Of a stretch of DNA of 64,000 nt, positions 1 through 8,772 are shown piece after piece (within the stretch, counting starts at the first letter, position 1; every line of letters begins with the position of its first letter). The DNA comes from DATDFB01 sp035276475 (GTDB taxonomy: Bacteria; Acidobacteriota; Thermoanaerobaculia; Gp7-AA8), in contig DATELQ010000088.1 of the NCBI GenBank assembly GCA_035276475.1, forward strand, positions 18,550 to 82,549. Direction: 5' to 3'. The position numbers were made by a program, and so were the translations under genes. The notes beneath the pieces were generated by a model. It ran no database searches, was not told the origin of the DNA, and saw only the letters and a list, made by a program, of their open reading frames with translations.

Positions 1-872
1 GCCTCGTGCGTCGACAGTGTCAGGAGCTTCGCCCCATTCCTCTCGATCACATTGATCACGCGCGGCACGGCCTCGGCGAGCGAATCGACGCGCAACTGCC
101 ACGCGTCGCCCTTCTGCGCGATGCCGTGACATCCCGGCAGATCGGCGCACGCCGACGCCGGCAGCGCCGGGTCGCTGGTGAACTCGATGATGTTGCGCGC
201 CTCGAGCTTCGCGATCAGCTCCGCGGGCGTGCCGAGGGCGATGAGGTGGCCGTGGTCGACGATGGCGACGCGGTCGCAGAGGCGCTGCGCCTCTTCCATG
301 TAGTGCGTCGTCAGCAGCACCGTGCCGCCCTTCTGCTGCCGGAACTGCGCGACGACTTCCCACAGCTGCAGGCGGCTCTGCGGATCGAGGCCGGTGGTCG
401 GCTCGTCGAGGAAGAGAATGTCGGGATCGCCGACGAGCGCGCAGGCGACGGCGAGGCGCTGCTTCTGCCCGCCGGAGAGCTTGCCGACGCGCGCGTTGCG
501 CTTCTCGTCGAGCGAGAGCTCGTGCAGCAGCGCGTCGGGGTCGGGGCCGTTGCGGTAGAACGAGCGGAAGAGGCGCACGGTTTCGTACGTCGTCAGCTTC
601 TCGGCGAGCTGCGTCTCCTGGAGCGAGACGCCCATGCGCTCGCGGAGCTCGCGCTCGTTCTCTTTCCAGGTCAGGCCGAGAACGCGCACCTCGCCGGAGT
701 CGGGCGTGGTCAGCCCCTCGAGGATCTCGATGGTCGTGGTCTTACCGGCGCCGTTGGGGCCGAGGAGGCCGAAGCATTCGCCGCGCTCGACAGTGAGATC
801 GAGGCCGTCGACGGCCTTCACGTCGGCAAAGTACTTGCGCAGGTCGCGGCAGGAGATCGCTGCTTCCGTCAC
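1..872 (-). CDS. ABC transporter ATP-binding protein (ABC-2/drug-export type), 3' part off the window
   Basis: ATPase subunit of an ABC exporter that would power an ABC-2 type permease, probably encoded beyond the left edge. On the minus strand a GTG start (870-872) opens VTEAAISCRDLRKYF, a normal N-terminus for this family. Walker A GPNGAGKTT, signature LSGGQKQR, a Walker B with DEPTTGLDP and the H-loop TTHYMEEA follow in order, then the DrrA-like C-terminal tail with AIVDHGHLIALGTP. The stop lies outside the window. The start is only 21 nt from the divergent start of the quinone reductase, so the two cannot have normal separate promoters. The substrate cannot be told. Confidence 0.9.
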   Translation of the reverse strand, partial: MTEAAISCRDLRKYFADVKAVDGLDLTVERGECFGLLGPNGAGKTTTIEILEGLTTPDSGEVRVLGLTWKENERELRERMGVSLQETQLAEKLTTYETVRLFRSFYRNGPDPDALLHELSLDEKRNARVGKLSGGQKQRLAVACALVGDPDILFLDEPTTGLDPQSRLQLWEVVAQFRQQKGGTVLLTTHYMEEAQRLCDRVAIVDHGHLIALGTPAELIAKLEARNIIEFTSDPALPASACADLPGCHGIAQKGDAWQLRVDSLAEAVPRVINVIERNGAKLLTLSTHE

Positions 873-893
873 GATGGCGCGCAATACTACGAC

Positions 894-1766
894 ATGCTTC
901 GCATCCGCGTCCGCACCGCAGGCGTGAACCGCGCCGACCTTCTGCAACGTGAAGGGCACTACCCGCCGCCGCCCGGCGCGTCGGAGGTGCTCGGGCTCGA
1001 ATGCGCGGGCATCGTCACCGAATCGGACGTGAGCGGTTGGGCCGAAGGCGATCGCGCGATGGCGTTGCTCGCCGGCGGCGGTTACGCGGAGGAGGTCGTG
1101 GTCGACGCCGGCTCGGCGATGCACGTACCGTCCGCGCTCTCCGACGAAGAGGCCGGCGCGCTGCCCGAAGTGTTTCTGACGGCCTACCTCAACGTTTTCA
1201 TGCTGGCGCGCGCGAAAGCGGGCGAGACGCTGCTCGTGCACGGCGGCGGCAGCGGCGTCGGCACCGCGGCGACGACGCTCGGGAAGCTCGCCGGCCTGCG
1301 CGTGATCGTGACCGCCGGCTCGCGCGAGAAGTGTGCGCGCTGCCTCGCGCACGGCGCCGACGTGGCCATCAACTACAACGAAGAGGACTTCGTCGCGCGC
1401 GCGAAGCCAGCGGACGTGATCCTCGACCACATCGGCGCGCGCTACCTGGCCCGCGACCTCGAGACACTGGCGACGGGCGGCCGCGTCGTGATCATCGGCT
1501 CGATGGGCGGCCGTGGAACGGTCGACCTCGACGTAACCGCGCTCCTCGGCAAGCGCCAGCAGATCATCGGCTCGACGTTGCGCGCCCGCCCTCCCGCCGA
1601 GAAGGGGGAGATCGTGGCGTCATTCCTGGAGCGCTTCGGCAAGGATCTCGAAGCGGGGCGCGTGCGGCCGGTAATCGACTCGGTGTTCCCGATCGCGGAG
1701 ATGGACGCGGCGCACGAGCGGATGCGCGGGGATCACTTCGGGAAGATCGTGCTTCGGGTGAGCTGA
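894..1766 (+). CDS. NAD(P)H:quinone oxidoreductase (PIG3-like MDR family), N-terminally short
   Basis: Zinc-independent medium-chain reductase that moves hydride from NADPH to quinones or enones. Visible family marks are the AGVNRADLLQREG segment, PPPPGASEVLGLE, LLAGGGYAE, the Rossmann nucleotide loop HGGGSGVGTAA (residues about 120-130), TAGSREKC and the C-terminal GRVRPVIDSVFP and GKIVLRV. The only possible in-frame start is the ATG at 894, which falls where family members are already about 30 residues into the GroES-like domain. The first strands are therefore missing. There is no ribosome binding site, and the gene stands 21 nt from the divergent ABC ATPase start. It may be an eroded gene or a join made by a deletion. 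Family assignment is firm; activity is doubtful. Confidence 0.8.
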   Translation: MLRIRVRTAGVNRADLLQREGHYPPPPGASEVLGLECAGIVTESDVSGWAEGDRAMALLAGGGYAEEVVVDAGSAMHVPSALSDEEAGALPEVFLTAYLNVFMLARAKAGETLLVHGGGSGVGTAATTLGKLAGLRVIVTAGSREKCARCLAHGADVAINYNEEDFVARAKPADVILDHIGARYLARDLETLATGGRVVIIGSMGGRGTVDLDVTALLGKRQQIIGSTLRARPPAEKGEIVASFLERFGKDLEAGRVRPVIDSVFPIAEMDAAHERMRGDHFGKIVLRVS

Positions 1767-1767
1767 C

Positions 1768-2280
1768 TCACGCGCAGCGCTTCACCTTCGCCCACCATGA
1801 CCTTCCGTTCGGCTGCGAAGGATCCGCGGCCAGCAACGCTCGCGCGGCGTCATCCTGGCAACGAAAGAGGGTGAAGTCGTCGATGTCGTTCACTCCGTCG
1901 CGGGCGTAATCGAGGGCGGTGGCACCGTGATCGTCCGTCGCGCGCGCGTTCGCGCCGTGTGCGAGGAGGAGCTTGACCGTGTCGGTGTGGCCGTAGCCGG
2001 CGGCCATCATCAGTGGCGTGTAGCCGCGGGGGTAACCGCGATTCGGGTCGGCGCCGGCGTCGAGGAGCGCCGCGGCCGCGCCGAGCTGGTGCTTGTGCAC
2101 GGCGTGCAGCAGCACGGGCCAGTCGTTCGCGCCGGCGTGCTGGTTCGGGTTGGCACCCTGGCGGACGAGCTGTGTCACGAGCGCGGCGTCGCCGCTGCGG
2201 GCAGCGTCGATGAGCGCGCTCTCGTCGCGCGCCGGGCTACCGCAGGCGAGGAGGAGAAGGACGTAGAGCACGTATCGCAT
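1768..2280 (-). CDS. Ankyrin-repeat lipoprotein
   Basis: A 170-residue protein with the lipobox signal LYVLLLLACGS (acylated Cys about residue 13), so it is probably anchored in a periplasm-facing membrane. Three to four ankyrin repeats follow: ALIDAARSGDAALVTQLVRQG, a second containing LLHAVHKHQLGAAAALLDAG, and a third with GYTPLMMAAGYGHTDTVKLLLAHG. Ankyrin repeats bind partner proteins; the partner is unknown. It converges on the quinone reductase with one base between the stops. The start is the first ATG after the upstream Nudix gene. Confidence 0.8.
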   Translation of the reverse strand: MRYVLYVLLLLACGSPARDESALIDAARSGDAALVTQLVRQGANPNQHAGANDWPVLLHAVHKHQLGAAAALLDAGADPNRGYPRGYTPLMMAAGYGHTDTVKLLLAHGANARATDDHGATALDYARDGVNDIDDFTLFRCQDDAARALLAADPSQPNGRSWWAKVKRCA

Positions 2281-2303
2281 GCTCTCAATCTATGACAAGT
2301 ACT

Positions 2304-2786
2304 TTACTTCGTCAAGTACCGAACCTTCAGATCGACGAGAATACCTTCCGATTCCTTCTTCCGCAGCCACGCGGCAAGCTCGTCCTGCGGCACGAGATGC
2401 ACGGTGATCTTCTCGCCGCCCACTCCCCCACCTACGCCAATCCTCCGCAGTCGTCGCGCCCGCACCAGGTGCACGATCTCCGAGGTGATGCCGGGCGAGC
2501 TCGGGCCGCTGGCTAAGCGCTCGATCGTGTCGCAGGCAAAGCCGGCTTCCTCTTCGAGCTCCTGCCGCGCGATCGCCTCGACGTCCTTCGACGAGTCGAG
2601 CAGGCCCGCGACCAAATCGATCACGCGCGCGTCGACGGGGCGGCGGTACTGCTCCGTCAGCACGACCTCGCCCTCGTCTGTGACGGCGATGACCCCCACC
2701 GCCTCCGTCGCGTTCTTGCGCTCGACGAACTCCCAACCGTCGCGCTCGCGCACGACGACGTGTTTGCCTTCGAAAACAGTTCGCAT
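2304..2786 (-). CDS. NUDIX hydrolase, ADP-ribose pyrophosphatase-like
   Basis: A 160-residue Nudix protein of the ADP-sugar pyrophosphatase type, expected to split ADP-ribose or a similar nucleoside diphosphate compound. Marks are EQYRRPVDARVIDLVAGLLD, typical of the ADPRase subgroup, and the Nudix helix around residues 70-92, ending QELEEEAGF. In the consensus REUXEEXGU the first residue is Arg; here it is Gln, though the metal-binding Glu cluster is kept. The ATG shares its A with the stop of the upstream Crp-type gene (TGATG), so the two are probably translated together. Confidence 0.85.
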   Translation of the reverse strand: MRTVFEGKHVVVRERDGWEFVERKNATEAVGVIAVTDEGEVVLTEQYRRPVDARVIDLVAGLLDSSKDVEAIARQELEEEAGFACDTIERLASGPSSPGITSEIVHLVRARRLRRIGVGGGVGGEKITVHLVPQDELAAWLRKKESEGILVDLKVRYLTK

Positions 2787-3520
2787 CAGTCGATCGCGGC
2801 GCGCCGCCCCTTCGCCACCGGCGCGAAGCCGAGGGCGCGCTCGTACTCCTCCACCGAGGTACGGTAACACTCGCAGCTCAGCTCCTCGAGACGCCGGCGG
2901 TCTTGTACGACGACGCGGTTGCGGCGGGTCTCGATCGCGCCGCTGCGCGCGAGCTCCTGCATCGCCTGATTGATGCCGGCGCGGCGCGAGGCGAGCATGC
3001 GCGAGAGGAACTCCTGCGTCACCGACATCTCGTCGCTGCCGACGCGGTCGTGCAGCAATAGAAGCCAGTGCGCCAGGCGCTTCACGATCATGTGCAGCCG
3101 GTTGCACGCCGCGAGCTGCGCGGTGTTGCCGATGTACGTGGCCAGGTAGCGGTGGAAGACGGCGCGCGCGGCGGCGTTCGTATCCATCACCTCGCGCACC
3201 GCGGTCGCCGCAATGCGCGCCGTGTAGCCGCGGCCCTGCGTCAATCCCTCGAGCGCGTTCTCGGGCACGCCCAGGAGCGAGGTCACCGAGGCCGTTCCTT
3301 CGCGGCCGACCATGGCGATCTCCACCGAGGAGCCGTCCTCGAGATTGCGGATCAGCGAGATCACGGCGTCGAGCGGGAAGAACAGCTGGTCGCCGCTTCC
3401 CTGTTCGAAGACGCGCTCCGAAAGCTGCAGCTCGACCACCGTGGCGCGCCGGCCGAGCTCGGCGGCGACGTCGGGCGGCAGCGAACGGATCAGTAGGTTC
3501 TCGCTCAGACTTGGTTGCAC
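2786..3520 (-). CDS. Crp/Fnr-family transcriptional regulator
   Basis: A 244-residue regulator with an N-terminal cyclic-nucleotide-binding-like barrel (VFEQGSGDQLFFPLDAVISL, then EIAMVGREGTASVTSLLG) and a C-terminal winged helix-turn-helix (TQEFLSRMLASRRAGINQAMQEL). No Fe-S cysteine pattern of FNR is seen and the cAMP-contact residues are not obvious, so the ligand is unknown. I chose the GTG at 3518-3520, giving VQPSLSENLLI, because the open frame further upstream has no family resemblance and runs under the divergent response regulator gene. It is coupled to the Nudix gene downstream. Confidence 0.85.
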   Translation of the reverse strand: MQPSLSENLLIRSLPPDVAAELGRRATVVELQLSERVFEQGSGDQLFFPLDAVISLIRNLEDGSSVEIAMVGREGTASVTSLLGVPENALEGLTQGRGYTARIAATAVREVMDTNAAARAVFHRYLATYIGNTAQLAACNRLHMIVKRLAHWLLLLHDRVGSDEMSVTQEFLSRMLASRRAGINQAMQELARSGAIETRRNRVVVQDRRRLEELSCECYRTSVEEYERALGFAPVAKGRRAAID

Positions 3521-3613
3521 GTCACCACACAATAGAGCCAACTTTGTGCCGGAAAGTGTACGGAAACGGACAGACACTGCACTGCACTCGTGCGATAAAT
3601 CCGCATCCTCGGC

Positions 3614-3997
3614 ATGGTCCTTCTCATCGACGACGATCCCAGTGTCCGCAGCCTCCTCGCCGCGCTGATGACCCGCGACGGTCTTGCGCACGAGTCGGCG
3701 GCCGACGGTGTCGAGGCCATCGAGTGGCTGCGGCGGCGCGACTTCGACGCCATCATCCTCGACCTCCTGCTACCGGAGCGGAATGGCTTCGAGGTCCTGC
3801 AGTTCCTGAAAGCGGAGCGCCCGCACCTGTTGCCGCGCGTTGTCGTCATCACCGCCGCCTCCGAGTCGACGCTGAAGCACTTCGACGACCGCAAGCGCGT
3901 CGCCGCGGTGCTGCGCAAGCCGTTCGACATCGCCGTCCTCTCCGAGGCGGTCAAAAGAGCGAGGCCTGCGCGCTCGGACGGCGGAATGCCGCTGTAG
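3614..3997 (+). CDS. Single-domain response regulator
   Basis: A stand-alone receiver domain of 127 residues with no output domain. The acidic pocket is D6-D7-D8, the phosphoacceptor D50 (AIILDLLLP), the switch Thr is in VVVITAAS and the conserved Lys in AVLRKPFD. Such proteins relay phosphate or act on motors or kinases; no histidine kinase is encoded here. It is divergent from the Crp-type regulator, with 93 bases between them. Its 3' end overlaps the 3' end of the radical SAM gene by 47 nt. Confidence 0.9.
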   Translation: MVLLIDDDPSVRSLLAALMTRDGLAHESAADGVEAIEWLRRRDFDAIILDLLLPERNGFEVLQFLKAERPHLLPRVVVITAASESTLKHFDDRKRVAAVLRKPFDIAVLSEAVKRARPARSDGGMPL

Positions 3998-4994
3998 AGA
4001 GCTCGGTGTCCTTCTCATTGAGGTGCGCGCGGCGGCAGCTGACGTCGAAGATCGTCTCGATCTGATCGGCGAAGATCCCTTTGCCGCGTTGGCGGATGCG
4101 CCACTGTGGGTCGTAGAGCTTGCCGCCGCGCATGTCGCGTACGCGGTTGAGCACCTTCTCCTTGCGGTCGGGGAAGCGCTCCTCGAGCCACTTCTCGAAG
4201 ATCGGCGCGACGGCCCACGGCAGGCGCAGCATGACGAAGCCGGCGTTCGTCGCGCCGGCGTTCGCCGCGGCCTCCAGGATCTTCGGCATCTCGTGATCGG
4301 TGATGGCCGGGATCACCGGCGCGACCATCACGCTGCACGGGATGCCGGCCTTCGACAGCGCCTCGAGCGCGGCCAGGCGCAACTCCGGCGTCGACGCGCG
4401 CGGCTCCATGATGCGGGCGAGCTCGGGGTCGAGCGTGGTGATGGAGATCGCGACCGACGCGGCGTTGACGGCGGCGAGCTCGGCGAGGATGTCGATGTCG
4501 CGCGTGACGAGGTGATTCTTCGTGATGATCGACGTCGGATTCTTGAACTCGTTCAGCACGGCCAGGCAGCGGCGGGTGATCTCCAGCTTCCGCTCGATCG
4601 GCTGATAGCAGTCGGTCACGCCGCTGATGGCGATCGTCTCCGGGATCCAGCGCGGGGACATCAGCTCCGCACGCAGGAGCTCCGGCGCATCTTCTTTGAC
4701 GAGGATCTTCGTCTCGAAGTCGAGGCCGGCGGAGAGGCCGAGGTATTCGTGCGTGGGGCGGGCGAAGCAGTAGCTGCAGCCGTGCTCGCAGCCGCGGTAC
4801 GGGTTGATGCTGGCGTCGAAGCCGACGTCAGGCGAGTCGTTGCGGGCGATGATCGTGCGCGTCGGGTCGCGCATGTAGATCGTGTGCGGCGTCCCATCGT
4901 CGGGCGGCGCTTCGTCGTCGCGCACGTAGGCGAGCGACTCGAAGCGGTTCTGGGGATTCCAACTGGCGCCGCGGCCGTGGATGGCGTCAGACAT
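3951..4994 (-). CDS. PA0069-family radical SAM protein (SplB-like)
   Basis: A 347-residue radical SAM enzyme of the family known as PA0069/Rv2578c, related to spore photoproduct lyase; its substrate is not established. The cluster-binding motif CEHGCSYC lies near residue 70, preceded by GFDASINPYRG and followed by ETKILVKEDAPELLR. GVTDCYQPIERK and the C-terminal QIETIFDVSCRRA are also typical. Length is normal. The start overlaps the end of the mini-ADH remnant by 8 nt, and the 3' end overlaps the convergent response regulator. Confidence 0.9.
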   Translation of the reverse strand: MSDAIHGRGASWNPQNRFESLAYVRDDEAPPDDGTPHTIYMRDPTRTIIARNDSPDVGFDASINPYRGCEHGCSYCFARPTHEYLGLSAGLDFETKILVKEDAPELLRAELMSPRWIPETIAISGVTDCYQPIERKLEITRRCLAVLNEFKNPTSIITKNHLVTRDIDILAELAAVNAASVAISITTLDPELARIMEPRASTPELRLAALEALSKAGIPCSVMVAPVIPAITDHEMPKILEAAANAGATNAGFVMLRLPWAVAPIFEKWLEERFPDRKEKVLNRVRDMRGGKLYDPQWRIRQRGKGIFADQIETIFDVSCRRAHLNEKDTELSTAAFRRPSAQASLF

Positions 4995-5310
4995 GGAGCA
5001 CCGCCGTGCCGGTCAACTCTCCGGATCGTAGAGCGCGCGAGGCGCGCTCGCCCCACAGGAGCTCGTACGGGAACGATGGGATGTCGCTCATGTGGATGCC
5101 GGCGCAGACAACGGTGCCGCCCTTCGCCACATTGCGCAGCTCCGCGTCGGCGAGCTCGCCGGCTGGCGCGAAGATGATGGCGGCGTCGAGCGGCTGCGCT
5201 TCCGCGGAGCCGCCGGCCCAGACGGCGCCCATGCGGCGGGCGAAGGCCTGCGCGGCGGCGTCGCCGTCGCGCGTGAAGGCGTAGACCTCGTCGAGAACCA
5301 TGGCTCGCAC
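4987..5310 (-). pseudogene. Zinc alcohol dehydrogenase remnant with two in-frame deletions
   Basis: A 107-codon open frame made only of pieces of a zinc-dependent alcohol dehydrogenase. It begins like such enzymes (MRAMVLDE), then jumps to the middle of the Rossmann domain (VYAFTRDGDAAAQ, MGAVWAGGS, DAAIIFAP, GGTVVCAGIHMSDIPSFPY, LLWGER), then to the extreme C-terminus (ALRSGELTGTAVLHV). The catalytic GroES-like zinc domain and the segment after LLWGER are gone, yet the frame stays open. The start is GTG at 5310 or ATG at 5301. It cannot be a working dehydrogenase and is best read as a decayed gene. It overlaps the radical SAM gene by 8 nt. Confidence 0.75.
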
Positions 5311-5341
5311 AATTCGAGCGTAGCCTGGGCGTCAAGTTTTT

Positions 5342-5809
5342 CTACGAGTGGTGGAGTCGCATCTCGTTCGTCTGCACGAAGCCGAGCTTCTCGTAGAGCC
5401 GCCGCCCCTCGGGCGACGCATGCAGGACGATGCGCTCGACGCCCCGCTCGCGCGCCCAGGCCAGGCACGCGCGCATGAGCTCCTCGGCGACGCCGCGCCG
5501 CCGCCACCCCGCGTCGGTGTAGACGTTGAGGATGATCCCTTCGACGTCGATGACTGCGCCGCCGCGCGAGAACCGCGGCAGGATGCGCCGGAGCTGCATG
5601 CCGCAGCCGCCGACGACGACATCGTCATCGGCGCAAGCAAGCCACCCGAAGTACTCGCTGCCGATGGCCTCACGCAGATACGCGGCGGCGGCACGCCGCA
5701 GGGCCTCGACGTCGGCGCCGGCCGGCAGCGTGCCCATGTCGGTAAACATGGCCAGGCGATGCCCTGCGATGACCTCGGCGTCGTTGCGCGTGGCCAGGCG
5801 GATGCGCAT
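5342..5809 (-). CDS. GNAT-family N-acetyltransferase
   Basis: A 155-residue acetyltransferase with one GNAT fold. It begins MRIRLATRNDAEVIAGHR. The acetyl-CoA pyrophosphate-binding loop AGWRRRGVAEELM is near residues 104-116, and the C-terminal YEKLGFVQTNEMRL is typical. The acceptor substrate cannot be predicted. It lies 31 bases upstream of the mini-ADH on the same strand. Confidence 0.9.
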   Translation of the reverse strand: MRIRLATRNDAEVIAGHRLAMFTDMGTLPAGADVEALRRAAAAYLREAIGSEYFGWLACADDDVVVGGCGMQLRRILPRFSRGGAVIDVEGIILNVYTDAGWRRRGVAEELMRACLAWARERGVERIVLHASPEGRRLYEKLGFVQTNEMRLHHS

Positions 5810-5882
5810 CGCCGCACGGTACTACAGCACCAGATCGCGCACTTTCCAATATCGGCATTGATCTCTCGTCATTAGAGGAGAA

Positions 5883-5919
5883 ACGGAAGCGCGGGCGACG
5901 TCCTGCTCCGCACTTCCGT
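5883..5919. other. Inverted repeat in the leader of the secreted CARDB-like gene
   Basis: ACGGAAGCGCGG (5883-5894) faces CCGCACTTCCGT (5908-5919): 12-bp arms with one mismatch and a 13-nt loop. It lies about 40 nt upstream of the AAGGAG ribosome binding site of the following gene, so it may be an mRNA leader hairpin or an operator. The rest of 5810-5961 shows nothing I recognise. Confidence 0.45.
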
Positions 5920-5961
5920 ACACGGTGCAGTTCCCCAAATCGGTCTTAAGGAGAAAACTGA

Positions 5962-7517
5962 ATGACTAGAAGTACGCTCGTAGTGTGTCTTGCTGCGTTT
6001 CTCGCGGCTCCCTCCATGCGGCCAGGCCGCAGATTTTTCAAAATTCGGTGAAATACCGCGACGCCGGCGCGAAGCCTGCCACGGGCCGCAGCGGCAGCGC
6101 GGCCATCGAGGCGCGCGCGCTGCGCGGCCGGAACGAGACCACGATCGAAGTCACTACCGGCCGGCTCGACGGCAGCGTCGCTCCTGCCGGAAAGCTCGAC
6201 AAGGTGCAGGTCAAGGTGTTCAACGGCCACGGCGACGTCGTCGTCACCGACAACTACCGCAAAGGAGCGCTCAACGGCGCGACCGGCAGCTTTACCTACG
6301 ACTGGGTGGCGCGCGGACAAAAGGTGCAGGTGCAGGCGAACGTCAGCGGCATCGATCCGAAGCGCACCGACGTCGTCACGGTTTCGAGCAACGCGGCGCT
6401 GCGTCCTGATTTGACGGTTTCGGACATCACCGCCGTGAACCAGGCCTACCTCGGCGCGAGCATCGACATCGCCGCCCTCGTCCGCGAGAAGAACGGCGAC
6501 CTCGGCGCACGCGCCAACTGCGTGCTGAAGATCGACGGCGCCGTCGCCGATCACGCCGACGGCATCTGGGTCGACGCCGGCGACGCCGTCACCTGCGAGT
6601 TCCGGCAGACCTTCACCACGCTCGGCACGAAGCAGATCGAGGTCTCGGTCACGAACGTCACGCCGGCCGACTACGACACCACGAACAACAGCAAGACCGC
6701 GACGATCGAGATCGTCAATCCGCACGTGGCGGTGCCGGTCTGGTACGACGTGATGGCGAACGATTTCACGGAAGACCAGGTCTCGCACAACACCGATCAT
6801 CAGCAGTTCGACGCCTACGATCCGGCATACTCGAACTGGGTCTACGACTCCGACAACGACTCCCGCAATCACCAGCACAACATCTACCTCCAGGCCGATC
6901 TGAACTCGTCCGTGACGCTGACGTTCCCCGTCACCGTCGAGAGCTCGCTGACGAACGACGGCCAACTGTTCTCGTTCCCGAGCTTCACCATCGACGCGCC
7001 GAACTACACCTTCTCGTATCCCGGATTCTCGGGGTCGTGCGGCGAGGCCTACGAGAGCAACCGCTGGTACCGCGCCTGTAACCAACACAACGACGGCGAC
7101 GGCTGGTCGTTCGACTACATGAACGTGTCGACGACGGTCCGCGGCGGAACGGTCACCTACGACGGCTCGAACGTCAGCACGATGCGCTACCCCGACCTAG
7201 GCCTCGTTTACGTGTACGAGTCCAACTACGGCCCGTTCACGCAGAGCCTTGACGACCCGCTGTACCCGCTGCCGGAGACGCTCGGCAACAACATCAGCAT
7301 CCGCATCGCCATGAGCGACACCGCGGACCATCACTTCGACGTCGAAGGCGCCGTGCAGCTCTACCCGTGGGGTCCGGTCTCGTACTCCTACGATTCGCCC
7401 TGCACGTCGTACGACTACTCGTACGACTACGGCCGCTACAGCGGCTACTCCTGCTGGCATTCGGACTACACCGACAGCGGAAGGGACGGAATCTTCTACG
7501 GATCGACGGTGCAGTGA
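5962..7517 (+). CDS. Secreted CARDB-domain protein; signal peptide and body in different frames
   Basis: A large exported protein. Residues about 140-250 look like a CARDB domain (LRPDLTVSDITAVNQAYLG to YDTTNNSKTATIEI), an immunoglobulin-like adhesion module. The rest is rich in Tyr, Ser, Asp and Asn, ending in the YDYSYDYGRYSGYS region, with a few Cys that may pair. An ideal AAGGAG site precedes ATG 5962, which encodes the signal peptide MTRSTLVVCLAAFLAAPS, but that frame stops at 6051. The body is open from a GTG at 5985 in another frame. One extra C in the run before the ATG at 6016 would give APSHAARPQIFQ and join them. This is either a real frameshift, a slippery switch or a sequence error. 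Confidence 0.7.
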
Positions 7518-7551
7518 GTCTCTCGAGTGCGGCGGCGCGTTGCCGCCGCAC

Positions 7552-8772
7552 TCACAGCTCGCGCATCTCCCGCAGCGGCCGTGACCACATCGCCACGACG
7601 GTGATGACGATGAGCGTCATGACGCCGCCGAAGATCACGCTGGGAACGACGCCGAGGATGCGCGCAGCGACACCCGACTCGAACGCGCCGATCTCGTTCG
7701 AAGAGCCGACGAAGATCTGGTTCACGGCGGAGACGCGGCCGAGGAGCTCGCGCGGCGTGAGCGTGGTGATGAGCGTGCCGCGGATGATGACGCTGACCTG
7801 GTCGGCCGCGCCGCTGAGCCCGAGGAGCGAGAGCGAGAGCCAGAAGTTGCGCGAGAGGGCAAAGGCGATCATGCAGAGGCCGAAGATGCCGACGCAGGCG
7901 AAGAGCGTCGGGCCGGCGCGGCGCATGGCCGGGCGGTACGCGACGATAAAGCCGACGACGATCGAGCCCGCCGCCGGCGCCGCGCGCAAGAGGCCGAGGC
8001 CTTGCGGGCCGGCGTGCATCCGCTCGGCGAAGATCGGCAAGAGCGCCGTCGCGCCGCCGAAGAGAACGGAGAAGAGATCGAGCGTCATCGCCGGCAGCAG
8101 CACGGGCTGCCTGAAGAGGAAACGGATGCCGAGCTTCACGCTCTCGATCACGGTCGTGCCGCTCGGCTCCGGCCGCGCATTGTGCGCGATGAGGGCGACG
8201 CCGGCGAGCGAGATCGCCGTCAGCACGGAGACGACGCCGTACGCGAGCGCCGGCCCGCTGAAGCCGTAGAGCAGTCCGCCGAGCGCCGGGCCACCGACCG
8301 CCGCGACCTGCCACGCCGAGGAGCGCCACGTGACGGCATTCGTGTAGAGCTCACGCGGCACGAGCTCTGCGGAAAGCGCGGTGAGCGCCGGCCGCGTGAA
8401 GCTGCGGGCGATGCCGCTGAGGAAGATCACGGCGTAGACCGGCCAGACGCGTCCACGAGCGATGAAGTCTGTGATCGTGAAGAGATAGAGCGCGACGGCG
8501 GAGACGAGCACCGCGAACGTTCCGGCGAAGGCGACGGCGCGGCGGCTGAGGCGGTCCGCCACATGCCCGGCATAGAGCGCCACGGCAATGAGCGGCAGCG
8601 CCTCGGCCAGGCCGATGAGCCCCAGCGAGAGCGGATCGCGCGTCAGCGCGAAAACCTGCCAGCCGACGACGACGATCTGCGCCTCGCGCGCGACCGTCAA
8701 CATCGCGTAGCTGAGGAGCAGCCAGACGAAGTCCTTGTAGCGAAGCGCGGCGTAGGGGTCGTGCCTATCCAG
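7552..8772 (-). CDS. MFS exporter (EntS-like), apparently started at CTG
   Basis: A major facilitator of about 406 residues with around 12 membrane segments, resembling the enterobactin exporter/multidrug subgroup: VVVGWQVFALTRDPLSLGLIGLAEALP, AGHVADRLSRR in the loop 2-3 motif, then SGIARSFTRPALTAL. The first ATG (8703) would cut off DPYAALRYKDFVWLLLSYA, which belongs to the family's normal first helix. The frame is open back to a TAG, and the only start-like codon in the right place is CTG at 8770-8772, with AGGAG six bases ahead. This start lies inside the PII gene (8-nt overlap). It is third in the amtB-PII operon, which hints at a nitrogen-linked role, but the substrate is unknown. Confidence 0.8.
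   Translation of the reverse strand: MDRHDPYAALRYKDFVWLLLSYAMLTVAREAQIVVVGWQVFALTRDPLSLGLIGLAEALPLIAVALYAGHVADRLSRRAVAFAGTFAVLVSAVALYLFTITDFIARGRVWPVYAVIFLSGIARSFTRPALTALSAELVPRELYTNAVTWRSSAWQVAAVGGPALGGLLYGFSGPALAYGVVSVLTAISLAGVALIAHNARPEPSGTTVIESVKLGIRFLFRQPVLLPAMTLDLFSVLFGGATALLPIFAERMHAGPQGLGLLRAAPAAGSIVVGFIVAYRPAMRRAGPTLFACVGIFGLCMIAFALSRNFWLSLSLLGLSGAADQVSVIIRGTLITTLTPRELLGRVSAVNQIFVGSSNEIGAFESGVAARILGVVPSVIFGGVMTLIVITVVAMWSRPLREMREL

Noticed and set aside
6..893. Long plus-strand open frame ahead of the quinone reductase
   Set aside because: It is the antisense of the ABC ATPase; the translation is Arg/Ala/Glu-rich with no family resemblance, while the minus strand has all ABC motifs.
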